35,360 nt of DNA, taken from a bacterium (GTDB taxonomy: Bacteria > AUK180). This document shows, piece by piece, positions 17,072-23,941 of this stretch (the stretch's first letter is position 1; every line of letters begins with the position of its first letter). The translations under genes and the position numbers were made by a program. The DNA lies in contig JAUXGM010000003.1 of the NCBI GenBank assembly GCA_030622125.1, forward strand, positions 1 to 35,360, written 5' to 3'. The notes beneath the pieces are model-generated. The model did not search any database and was not told the origin of the DNA. It worked only from the letters and a program-made list of their open reading frames with translations.

Positions 17072-17100
17072 TTGACTTTTAGTGCAAAAATAATTATAAT
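17072..17100 (+). promoter_or_regulatory. mntA promoter, leaderless geometry
   Basis: TTGACT at 17072-17077 and consensus TATAAT at 17095-17100 with a 17-nt spacer. Five nucleotides (TAGGT) separate the -10 box from the ATG at 17106, so the transcript should begin at or beside the start codon. Confidence 0.75.
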
Positions 17101-17105
17101 TAGGT

Positions 17106-17405
17106 ATGAAGGATTTAGAAGAGATAAAAAAAGTACTTAAAAATGAATTACCATATTTAAAAGAAAAATATAAGGTGAAAAAAATTGGTATCTTTGGTTC
17201 ATATGTAAGCGGGCAAAATAAAAAGGGAAGTGATATTGATATTTTAATCGAGTTCAAAAGCGATGCTCGCATTGGTCTATTTGAGTTTATAGAAATTAAT
17301 AGTTATTTATCAAAATTATTGAATATGAGAGTAGATTTAGTTGAAAAAACAGGATTAAAACCATTTATTGGAAAAAATATTCTGCGAGAAGTAAAGTATT
17401 TATGA
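17106..17405 (+). CDS. mntA: MntA-type nucleotidyltransferase antitoxin
   Basis: This 99-residue minimal nucleotidyltransferase shows the exact GSX10DXD motif of the family: GSYVSGQNKKGSDIDILIEF (residues about 31-50). A third acidic position lies in the MRVDLVEKTGL segment. Proteins of this type neutralise a HEPN RNase encoded next door; the Shewanella MntA is known to do so by adding AMP groups to a Tyr of HepT. The stop overlaps the hepT start in an ATGA, typical of a toxin-antitoxin operon. It is transcribed from a leaderless-type promoter and sits between two copies of a 50-bp direct repeat. Confidence 0.9.
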   Translation: MKDLEEIKKVLKNELPYLKEKYKVKKIGIFGSYVSGQNKKGSDIDILIEFKSDARIGLFEFIEINSYLSKLLNMRVDLVEKTGLKPFIGKNILREVKYL

Positions 17406-17749
17406 CTCATGATATTATAGATTATGTTCAAGATATTTACGATGAATTAAATAATATAACAAATTTCCTAAAAGATTTAGAATACATTGATTTTCAAAAA
17501 GATATTAAGACACTATACGCAGTTATAAGATCACTGGAAATTATTGGTGAAGCTGCAAAACACATACCTGATAGAATAAGAAATAAATTTAAAAAAATTC
17601 CATGGAAAAAGATAATGGGAATGAGAAATATCATAACTCATGAATATTTCGGTGTAAATACAAAAATAATTTGGGAAACCGCAAAAAGTAATATTCCCGG
17701 ACTAATCCCTACATTTAAAGAAATTTTAGATAATATAAAAGGTAAATGA
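17402..17749 (+). CDS. hepT: HepT-type HEPN RNase toxin (DUF86)
   Basis: This 115-residue helical protein has the catalytic RX4HXY motif intact: RNIITHEY in GMRNIITHEYFGV (about residue 78). The family lead-in EIIGEAAKHIPDRIR and the downstream WETAKSNIPGL are also present. HepT proteins are RNases held inactive by the partner nucleotidyltransferase; the motif Tyr is the residue AMPylated in the best-studied pair. Four-base overlap with mntA. Both genes look intact, so the module is probably active. Confidence 0.92.
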   Translation: MTHDIIDYVQDIYDELNNITNFLKDLEYIDFQKDIKTLYAVIRSLEIIGEAAKHIPDRIRNKFKKIPWKKIMGMRNIITHEYFGVNTKIIWETAKSNIPGLIPTFKEILDNIKGK

Positions 17750-17791
17750 AATATTTTGTGTAAAACAAGCACCGTCCCCGAATTCCCTAAG

Positions 17792-17917
17792 GAAAATGTA
17801 CTTAAAAATCCGACGAAAGCAATAGAGCTTGATGCTAAATATAAAGAAGATGCTAAAAAGGATGAGGATTTTAAAAACCTCCGGAATGATGAAGATTTCA
17901 AGAAGATTGTTGGTTAA
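17792..17917 (+). pseudogene. 3' remnant of a TPR-protein gene
   Basis: An open frame of about 40 codons with no start reads LKNPTKAIELDAKYKEDAKK, then continues through DFKNLRNDEDFKKIVG to a TAA stop. The KAIELDAKYKEDAKKDEDF pattern is the last TPR helix plus tail of a TPR protein. Everything upstream is missing and replaced by the AAGCACCGTCCCC repeat word. Its last 50 bp (17867-17916) are duplicated exactly at 16956-17005, on the other side of mntA-hepT. No intact parent gene is in this window. Confidence 0.8.
17867..17916 (+). repeat. 50-bp direct repeat, right copy, beside mntA-hepT
   Basis: Identical to 16956-17005, offset 911 bp. This is the copy still attached to the longer TPR remnant, so the left copy is more likely the partial duplicate. 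The mntA promoter, mntA and hepT all lie between the two copies. Confidence 0.9.
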
Positions 17918-18012
17918 TCTATAAGTGCCACGCTCTTATTTCTTATTTCACAAATCTGAACCCTTTCCCATAATAGAGGCAAAAGTTTGATATTTTTACA
18001 TTATCAAAAAAT

Positions 18013-18041
18013 TTGACAAAGACAAAAAATTGTGCTATAAA
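18013..18041 (+). promoter_or_regulatory. Strong promoter of the V4R-like gene
   Basis: Consensus TTGACA at 18013-18018, 17-nt spacer, TATAAA at 18036-18041 preceded by TG (extended -10, TGCTATAAA). The predicted start at about 18048 gives a leader of about 36 nt containing AGGAGAG (18073-18079) before the ATG at 18084. This is the best match to consensus in the window. Confidence 0.75.
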
Positions 18042-18083
18042 AAAGTGTATGAAAAATATAAAAGCAAAATTTAGGAGAGTATT

Positions 18084-18677
18084 ATGCAATTTAAAGCTTT
18101 TGAACCAGACATTGAAGTTAACGGCCAAACAGTTTATTCTGTTGTTGATGCATTAGGGTCTTTTAAAAAACTTGCCCATGAAATATTGTTGTCAGTGGGA
18201 ATAGGAAGTATGTCTGATAATGGTTATGAAATTAAAATGGATGGTTGGTATTCTCAGGAAAGTTGGCTAAAAGCCTTCGAAAGAGTTGCTAAAGATATCG
18301 GTGATTTAACTTTAAAACAAATTGGTACGAGAATACCGGCAAATGCTATATTTCCAGCATGGGTTAAAAATATTGATAGTGCAATTAAATCTATTGATAT
18401 TGCTTATCATATGAACCATAGAAAAAAAGGGGTTATTATGTTTGATCCTAATACTGGAAAAATGTTGGAAGGAATAGGTCATTATGGTTATGAAAGAATA
18501 ACTAATGAAAATATGATTATTAGTAAATGTGAAAACCCTTATCCTGATGCTTTTGATCATGGTATTATTACAACAATGGCAAAGAGATTTGAATTAAGAG
18601 CAAATGTTATTCATGACGATTCAAAAGAATGTAGAAAAAATGGTGCAGAAAGTTGTACTTATATCGTTACTTGGTAA
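18084..18677 (+). CDS. V4R/heme-NO-binding-like sensor-domain protein
   Basis: This 197-residue soluble protein has no signal peptide. The C-terminal half has ENPYPDAFDHGIITTMAKRF, then H-DD and ECRKNGAESCTYIVTW. The final CRxxGAxSCxYxVxW pattern and the NPYP...FD.GI element resemble V4R (4-vinyl reductase) and H-NOX-fold small-molecule-binding domains. The middle has a long conserved-looking stretch (TRIPANAIFPAWV, SIDIAYHMNH, MFDPNTGKMLEGIGHYGYE). Cysteines in the last 40 residues could bind a metal or cofactor, but that is inference. It is a single gene with a near-consensus promoter and a good ribosome-binding site, so it is probably well expressed. Function unknown; family assignment is moderate. 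Confidence 0.5.
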   Translation: MQFKAFEPDIEVNGQTVYSVVDALGSFKKLAHEILLSVGIGSMSDNGYEIKMDGWYSQESWLKAFERVAKDIGDLTLKQIGTRIPANAIFPAWVKNIDSAIKSIDIAYHMNHRKKGVIMFDPNTGKMLEGIGHYGYERITNENMIISKCENPYPDAFDHGIITTMAKRFELRANVIHDDSKECRKNGAESCTYIVTW

Positions 18678-18839
18678 AGTATATCACCCCTGCAAATTCA
18701 TAAAACTGACGGTTGTGTGAAAAACCGCGACTAAAGAAGTTTTAGAAGGAAACCACTCTACCACCACCCTTCATTATTCATTTGTTTTTTTATGTGCTCT
18801 GTGGTTATTCCATTATAAAAATTTTCTTATCAAAATAAA
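18678..18839. other. Short spacer before the long operon
   Basis: No gene seen. TATGTGCTCTGTGGTTATTCC at 18791-18811 belongs to the CACAGAG/ACCACAG class of dispersed words also present at 15369-15383. CATTATTCATTTG (18770-18782) recalls the AATGAATAATG tandem of 152-200 in reverse orientation. Confidence 0.5.
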
Positions 18840-18868
18840 TTGATTTTTTATAAGAAAAATGATATTAT
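18840..18868 (+). promoter_or_regulatory. Promoter of the eis-surE...lpxA operon
   Basis: TTGATT at 18840-18845, 17-nt spacer, TATTAT at 18863-18868. The leader would be about 75 nt, with AGGTGA (18940-18945) before the ATG at 18950. As nine further genes follow with almost no gaps, this may drive the whole ten-gene block, though internal promoters are not excluded. Confidence 0.55.
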
Positions 18869-18949
18869 CAATAATGTTTTTTAGATAAATAGATGTAGCT
18901 AACAATGGGAAAATGTTTTGAATTTTAAGAGCATATTATAGGTGATTGT

Positions 18950-20125
18950 ATGAAATTAGAAAAAATAACAAAAAAAGATTCTGAAAAGATATGGGAACTT
19001 GAAGCCTTATCTTTTGGAATGCAAGAAAAAGCCAGAAGGATCTTTAATAAGGAGATTTCTTCTTATAAAGGTTATAAGGTAGAGCAGAATAATAAGGTAG
19101 CAAGTGCCGTTTTTTTCTCAAAAAGAATGATGCATTTTAACGATAAGATAATAAAGACGGGAACTATTTCTTATGTAGCAACACTTCCGGAGTTTAGAAA
19201 TAAAGGATACATAAAAGAGATCTTTAAAAAAATACTGCTTCAATTAAGGAAAGATGGTTATATCCTTTCCTCACTTTATGCTCTTAAGATAGAATACTAT
19301 AAAAAATTTGGATATGAAACCGTGTCACAAAGCTTGACCTATACTATTAAACCGGAAATTATACCTTCATATAAAAACGAAAAATTGTATGATATTAAAT
19401 ATATCAAAAACAAGAATTATGCCGATTATGTGAATTATTACAACAAGAATATTTACAATAGGTTCAATGGTATGTATAAAAAAACAGTGGCAAATGAAAA
19501 AATAATCGATGACTGGATGTTAAATTTTGAAGGTTATTCAAGAATACAAAGATGCCTACTTCTTGATAAAAACGGAAACATAAAAGGAATTTTTACTTTT
19601 ACAATAAAAAGAGATGGAGAAGAAGAGCAAAAAGTAAGAGTATATGAGAATTTTTTTGAAGATAGAAAAGGCTATGAAACATTTTTAAATTACATTGGGA
19701 ATTTCAGAGACCAAGCAAAAGAAATAACGGTTTCAACCTATTTGGATGATCGTTTTGAATACCTTTTAAATACATTATACTTCAAAAAAGAGATAAAAAC
19801 TCGTCAAATGGCACGGATTTTAAACATGGAAGAATTTTTAAAAAAGATCAAACTCAAAAACGGCAGTTATCAAATAACCGTTAACGATGATATTATTCAC
19901 GAGAATAACGGCACATTTACCATTGTTTCAAAGAATAATAGGAACACGATCAAGAAGGTAAAAGCAAGGGGTGTCGGAATGGATATTTCAAGATTTATTC
20001 AGCTAATTTTTCTTGATGATGCGTTGAAGTTCTTTTCTGATAAGAGTTTTCTTACAAAAAATGATGTAAAATTTTTTGAGAATATTAAGGACAAGAAACC
20101 ATCTTTTGTTACGGAGTTTTTTTAA
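18950..20125 (+). CDS. Eis-like GNAT-family N-acetyltransferase
   Basis: This 391-residue protein has the Eis layout. The N-terminal GNAT domain has acetyl-CoA loop ISYVATLPEFRNKGYIKEIF (about residues 72-91) and the Eis-type YYKKFGYETV (about 112), which includes the Tyr position that is catalytic in Eis. A second, degenerate GNAT region follows. A C-terminal SCP2-like part begins near TRQMARILNMEEFLKK, and the chain ends in Phe (VTEFF), as in Eis, where the terminal carboxylate acts in catalysis. Relatives acetylate amines such as aminoglycosides or lysines; the substrate here is unknown. It is the first gene of the long operon; its stop shares one base with the surE start. Confidence 0.75.
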   Translation: MKLEKITKKDSEKIWELEALSFGMQEKARRIFNKEISSYKGYKVEQNNKVASAVFFSKRMMHFNDKIIKTGTISYVATLPEFRNKGYIKEIFKKILLQLRKDGYILSSLYALKIEYYKKFGYETVSQSLTYTIKPEIIPSYKNEKLYDIKYIKNKNYADYVNYYNKNIYNRFNGMYKKTVANEKIIDDWMLNFEGYSRIQRCLLLDKNGNIKGIFTFTIKRDGEEEQKVRVYENFFEDRKGYETFLNYIGNFRDQAKEITVSTYLDDRFEYLLNTLYFKKEIKTRQMARILNMEEFLKKIKLKNGSYQITVNDDIIHENNGTFTIVSKNNRNTIKKVKARGVGMDISRFIQLIFLDDALKFFSDKSFLTKNDVKFFENIKDKKPSFVTEFF

Positions 20126-20844
20126 TGAGAATTCTACTTACGAACGATGACGGTATCAATGCCGAAGGTATAAATAAGCTTTACGATTTTCTAAAGAATG
20201 AGAAAAATGAGGTATTTATAGTTGCACCCGACAAAGATAATTCTGCCGTTTCACATTCAATAACACTTGGACAAAAGATCATTATAAAAAAAGTTACATC
20301 TAATAAATATTCTATGACGGGAACACCTGCGGATTGTATTATGATCGGGTTTAAGTTAGGGCTCTTCAAGGATATCGACCTTGTAATTTCAGGTATAAAT
20401 AGAGGTGGTAATATGGGCGAAGATGTACATTATTCCGGTACCGTTGCCGCTGCTCTTGAAGCGGGATTTCTCGGCTTTCCTTCTATGGCTATCTCAATAA
20501 ATAGTAAAGAACCGAAAAACTATGAAGCAATATTTCCTTATATAACAGAATTGATCGATATTACAATGAAATTGGATAAAAGAAATATTTTGAATGCCAA
20601 CTATGCAGACCAAAAAAAATTGAAGAGACTTAAATGGACAACTCTTGGAAGTCGGCACTATGTTGATCATATTGATTTTAAAAATAGTGATAAAAAGACG
20701 ATCATTGCATTGAATAAACCGTCTAAAAGTATACCCAAATTATTAAAGGATAGTGACTATTGGGCGGTTTATAAGGGCTTTGTTTCAATAACCCCATTTC
20801 AATTGGATTGGACTAATATTGATATATTAAAAAGATATGAATAA
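20125..20844 (+). CDS. surE: 5'/3'-nucleotidase SurE
   Basis: This 239-residue metal-dependent phosphatase hydrolyses nucleoside monophosphates and short polyphosphates. All signature elements are seen: RILLTNDDGINAEGI at the N-terminus (the metal-binding NDDG), NSAVSHSITLG (Ser ligand, about residue 36), GTPADCIMIG and DLVISGINRGGNMGEDVHYS (Asn ligand, about 94), then GTVAAALEA. The gene overlaps pcm by 8 nt. surE next to pcm is also the arrangement in Escherichia coli and many other bacteria, both serving repair or turnover in non-growing cells. Confidence 0.95.
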   Translation: MRILLTNDDGINAEGINKLYDFLKNEKNEVFIVAPDKDNSAVSHSITLGQKIIIKKVTSNKYSMTGTPADCIMIGFKLGLFKDIDLVISGINRGGNMGEDVHYSGTVAAALEAGFLGFPSMAISINSKEPKNYEAIFPYITELIDITMKLDKRNILNANYADQKKLKRLKWTTLGSRHYVDHIDFKNSDKKTIIALNKPSKSIPKLLKDSDYWAVYKGFVSITPFQLDWTNIDILKRYE

Positions 20845-21451
20845 AAAACTTATTAAGACCCTTATTGATGAATTCGGGATTTATAACAAGGACATTCTTT
20901 CCGCTTTTAAAGAGATCAACAGGGAGGATTTTGTTCCGGAAGTTTATAAGGATATTGCAAATACCAATGTTTCCATACCGCTTGTAAATGGTCAAACATC
21001 TACAAAACCATCTACTATCGCTCGTTTTCTTAATTTGATAAGTCCGAAAAAAGATTGGATAGTTTATGAATTCGGAACGGGAAGTGGATACCAAACTGCA
21101 ATTTTATCATTACTTTACAAAAAAGTAATATCTTACGAGATAGATGAGATGCTTTTTTTATGGGCAAGCGCCAGATTGAAAAAGTATGATAATGTTGAGG
21201 TAATAAATGAAGATCCGTTAAAACAAAAATTAACAAAAAAAGTAAATTCAATAATATTTTCATTCGCCACACATCGGGTTCCGAACTATATTGTAGAACT
21301 ACTTATGAATAATGGATCGATCATTGCTCCGATATTGAAGGGTAAAAATCAAATACTATTGCATATTTCCAAAAAAAATGGTAAAATAAATAAGTTTTAT
21401 TTGAATTATGAAAATTTTGTTACTATAAGAGGAATAGCAGATGATAGATAA
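20837..21451 (+). CDS. pcm: Protein-L-isoaspartate O-methyltransferase
   Basis: This 204-residue SAM-dependent enzyme is expected to methylate L-isoaspartyl residues in aged proteins so that they can revert to aspartate. It shows REDFVPEVYKDIAN, the family-specific LVNGQTSTKPSTIARFL (canonical GQTISxP), SAM motif I as VYEFGTGSGYQTAIL (about residue 76), SYEID and the NVEVINEDPL segment. The C-terminal part is less like the family norm (IIFSFATHRVPNYIVELL), but length is normal. Overlaps surE by 8 nt and galT by 11 nt. Confidence 0.87.
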   Translation: MNKKLIKTLIDEFGIYNKDILSAFKEINREDFVPEVYKDIANTNVSIPLVNGQTSTKPSTIARFLNLISPKKDWIVYEFGTGSGYQTAILSLLYKKVISYEIDEMLFLWASARLKKYDNVEVINEDPLKQKLTKKVNSIIFSFATHRVPNYIVELLMNNGSIIAPILKGKNQILLHISKKNGKINKFYLNYENFVTIRGIADDR

Positions 21452-22454
21452 ACCAAGATTAAATTCGGAAATTAGAAAGGATCCGGTTTCCGGAAGATGG
21501 GTAATAATTGGAAAAGATAAGGGATATGTTCCCGCAGTAGGTGAACATATTACCAAAACTAATATTAAAAATTGTCCATTTTGTGCCGGTAATGAATCTT
21601 GCACTCCAACTGAAATTATGCGTGTTCCCGATAATAACGATGATTCCAAATGGAGGATCAGGGTCATTCCGAATAAATATCCTGCCTTAGTTATTGAAGG
21701 AAAAGTAAAAAAAGAAGGTATCGGTATCTTTGATAGAATGAACGGTGTCGGTGCTCATGAGATCGTTATCGAGACACCTGAACATACAAAAACAATTACG
21801 GATCTTGCTGATGATGAATATTTTGATGTATTGAAGGTTTTTCAAGCAAGAATGCTTGATCTCAAAAAGGATGAACGATTTAGATATATACTCCTTTTTA
21901 AGAATGAAGGGATTGCCGCCGGCGCTTCGCTTGAACATTCTCATTCCCAATTTATTGCTACTCCAATTGTTCCCAAAAGAGTGGCGGAGGAAATATCCGG
22001 CTCTAAATTTTATTACAACTATAAAAAAAGGTGTATATTTTGTGATATTATTCAACTTGAAAAGAAGTTTTTTCAGGAAAGGATCGTGTATGAAAATAAT
22101 TCCGTGATCGTTATCTCACCCTTTGCCGCCAGATTTCCATTTGAAATGTGGGTTCTGCCCAAAGAACATGTGTCTTCGTTTGAAGAAAGTAATGATGAGC
22201 TGTTAAAATATATGTCAAATGCTATCCTGACTTCGTTAAAGGCATTGAATAGGGTATTGGAAAATCCGCCGTACAATATCATTTTGCATAGTTCGCCCGT
22301 AACCAATAATTGTGAAAGGGAATATCATTACCATTTTGAGATAATTCCAAAGGTGAAAAAAATCGCCGGTTTTGAATGGGGTACCGGATTTTATATAAAT
22401 CCCGTTAGCCCCGAAGAAGCTGCCGGTTATTTAAGGAAAGCCGGAAATCTATGA
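21441..22454 (+). CDS. galT: Galactose-1-phosphate uridylyltransferase (GalT-like)
   Basis: This 337-residue HIT-superfamily enzyme transfers nucleotidyl groups between sugar phosphates. It shows RKDPVSGRWVIIGKDKG, the zinc site CPFCAGNE (about residue 47) and VIPNKYPAL. The active site is EHSHSQFIATPIVPKRV (HSHSQ, about residue 166), where classical GalT has HPHGQ. CIFCDII and WVLPKEHVSSFE follow, and the C-terminal YHYHFEIIPK is the second metal site. The HSHSQ variant and linkage to glgA leave open an ADP-glucose phosphorylase-like activity feeding glycogen metabolism. The stop overlaps the glgA start in an ATGA. Confidence 0.87.
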   Translation: MIDKPRLNSEIRKDPVSGRWVIIGKDKGYVPAVGEHITKTNIKNCPFCAGNESCTPTEIMRVPDNNDDSKWRIRVIPNKYPALVIEGKVKKEGIGIFDRMNGVGAHEIVIETPEHTKTITDLADDEYFDVLKVFQARMLDLKKDERFRYILLFKNEGIAAGASLEHSHSQFIATPIVPKRVAEEISGSKFYYNYKKRCIFCDIIQLEKKFFQERIVYENNSVIVISPFAARFPFEMWVLPKEHVSSFEESNDELLKYMSNAILTSLKALNRVLENPPYNIILHSSPVTNNCEREYHYHFEIIPKVKKIAGFEWGTGFYINPVSPEEAAGYLRKAGNL

Positions 22455-23941
22455 ATATACTTGTTGTCTCTTCTGAGATTATTCCTTTTGCAAAAACAGG
22501 CGGTCTTGCGGATGTTGCAGGTACATTACCGAAATACTACAAAAAAAATGAACACAAAGTTATTGTTGCTATGCCGTTTTATAAACATATTATTAAAGCA
22601 AATATAAAAAAATTCGGAATAAAAAAAGACATAAAAATTGAGCAAACAAGAGAACTTACAATAAAACAAGGGAAGAACAATATTTTATTTAAGATACATA
22701 TATGGATATATGATGGACTCAGATATCTTCTATATGAAAACGATGATCTTTTTGATAGAGATTCTTTATATACAATGAAATCGGAAGATAAAGGAAAATC
22801 GGAGATCAGGGAATATTCCGATAATTTTGAACGGTTCTCTGCTTTTTCAATGGCAGTGCTCGAAACTATTTTTAGAATACAAATGGATTTTGATGTAATT
22901 CACTGTCATGATTGGCAAACATCAATGATCCCTATCTATGCGAAATCGGATAAATATAAAAGTAAATTTGAAAGATTACCTCTTTTTGTCTTAACGATCC
23001 ATAATTTAGCATTTCAAGGATTATTTCCACACTCAAAATGGAATTTAAGCGGACTTGACGATTCTTACTATCATTTTGAAAGTATGGAATTTTGGAGTGA
23101 TATGAATCTCTTAAAAGGTGGAATAATCTATTCAGACCTTTTAACAACAGTGTCTCCTACCTATTGTAAGGAGATACAAAACAAAGAATTCGGTTGTGGA
23201 TTGGATGGTTTTCTTTCGCATTATAATAATAAACTTTATGGTATTTTAAATGGTATAGATATACGGGAATGGAATCCCGAAACAGATGAATATATTGCAC
23301 CATATAATTATAAATTAAATTCAATTACAAACAAGAAAACATTTAAACTAAAATTTTTACGGGCAGGTGGATTTGCTAATCTTCAATTTCCATTTTTTAC
23401 GATGGTTACACGATTAACAGAACAAAAAGGGATACAACTTTTACTTTCAATATTTGAAAAACTGATGAGTTTGCCATTAAATTTATATATATTAGGCAGC
23501 GGGGATCCAAAATTTGAGAAGAAATTAAATAAATTTGCAAAGCGTTTTCCAAAAAAGTTCAAGTTTCAAACCGGATTTAATGATCAACTTGCTCATCAAC
23601 TTTATGGAGCAGGTGATTTCTTTTTAATGCCTTCTACCTTTGAACCATGCGGCTTAGGGCAGATGATCGCTATGAGATACGGTAATATCCCGATTGTCAG
23701 CTGTACAGGCGGATTAAAAGATACTGTTACGGATTTTACAAAAAATAATTCAAAAGGAACGGGCTTTATATTTCACAGACAGAATTCGGAAAAATTATTG
23801 CAAACGGTAAGGACAGCAATAGATGTATATAAAGGCAATAATTTTTATAAATTCATTAATAATGCGATGAAACAGGATTTCTCCTGGGACATCTCTACAA
23901 AAAAATATTTAAAATTATTTAAGGAAGGTCATAAAAAATGA
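22451..23941 (+). CDS. glgA: Glycogen synthase (GT5 family)
   Basis: This 496-residue glucosyltransferase elongates alpha-1,4-glucan from ADP-glucose (or UDP-glucose in some phyla). It begins with SSEIIPFAKTGGLADVAGTL; the KTGGL loop binds the nucleotide sugar. VIHCHDWQTSMIPIY, TIHNLAFQGLFP, EFGCGLDGFL with GILNGID, VTRLTEQKGIQLLLS and the catalytic C-terminal motif STFEPCGLGQMIAMRYG (about residue 394) follow, then TGGLKDTV. Complete and of normal length. Overlaps galT and bamA by 4 nt each, a tight coupling of storage-polymer and outer-membrane genes. Confidence 0.95.
   Translation: MNILVVSSEIIPFAKTGGLADVAGTLPKYYKKNEHKVIVAMPFYKHIIKANIKKFGIKKDIKIEQTRELTIKQGKNNILFKIHIWIYDGLRYLLYENDDLFDRDSLYTMKSEDKGKSEIREYSDNFERFSAFSMAVLETIFRIQMDFDVIHCHDWQTSMIPIYAKSDKYKSKFERLPLFVLTIHNLAFQGLFPHSKWNLSGLDDSYYHFESMEFWSDMNLLKGGIIYSDLLTTVSPTYCKEIQNKEFGCGLDGFLSHYNNKLYGILNGIDIREWNPETDEYIAPYNYKLNSITNKKTFKLKFLRAGGFANLQFPFFTMVTRLTEQKGIQLLLSIFEKLMSLPLNLYILGSGDPKFEKKLNKFAKRFPKKFKFQTGFNDQLAHQLYGAGDFFLMPSTFEPCGLGQMIAMRYGNIPIVSCTGGLKDTVTDFTKNNSKGTGFIFHRQNSEKLLQTVRTAIDVYKGNNFYKFINNAMKQDFSWDISTKKYLKLFKEGHKK

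Larger units (their letters stand above)
17750..18012. other. Spacer after hepT with repeat and gene remnant
   Basis: About 260 nt without an intact gene. It holds the AAGCACCGTCCCC repeat word (17767-17779, also at 9002-9014), the TPR remnant (17792-17917) and AT-rich DNA leading into the promoter of the next gene. Confidence 0.6.
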
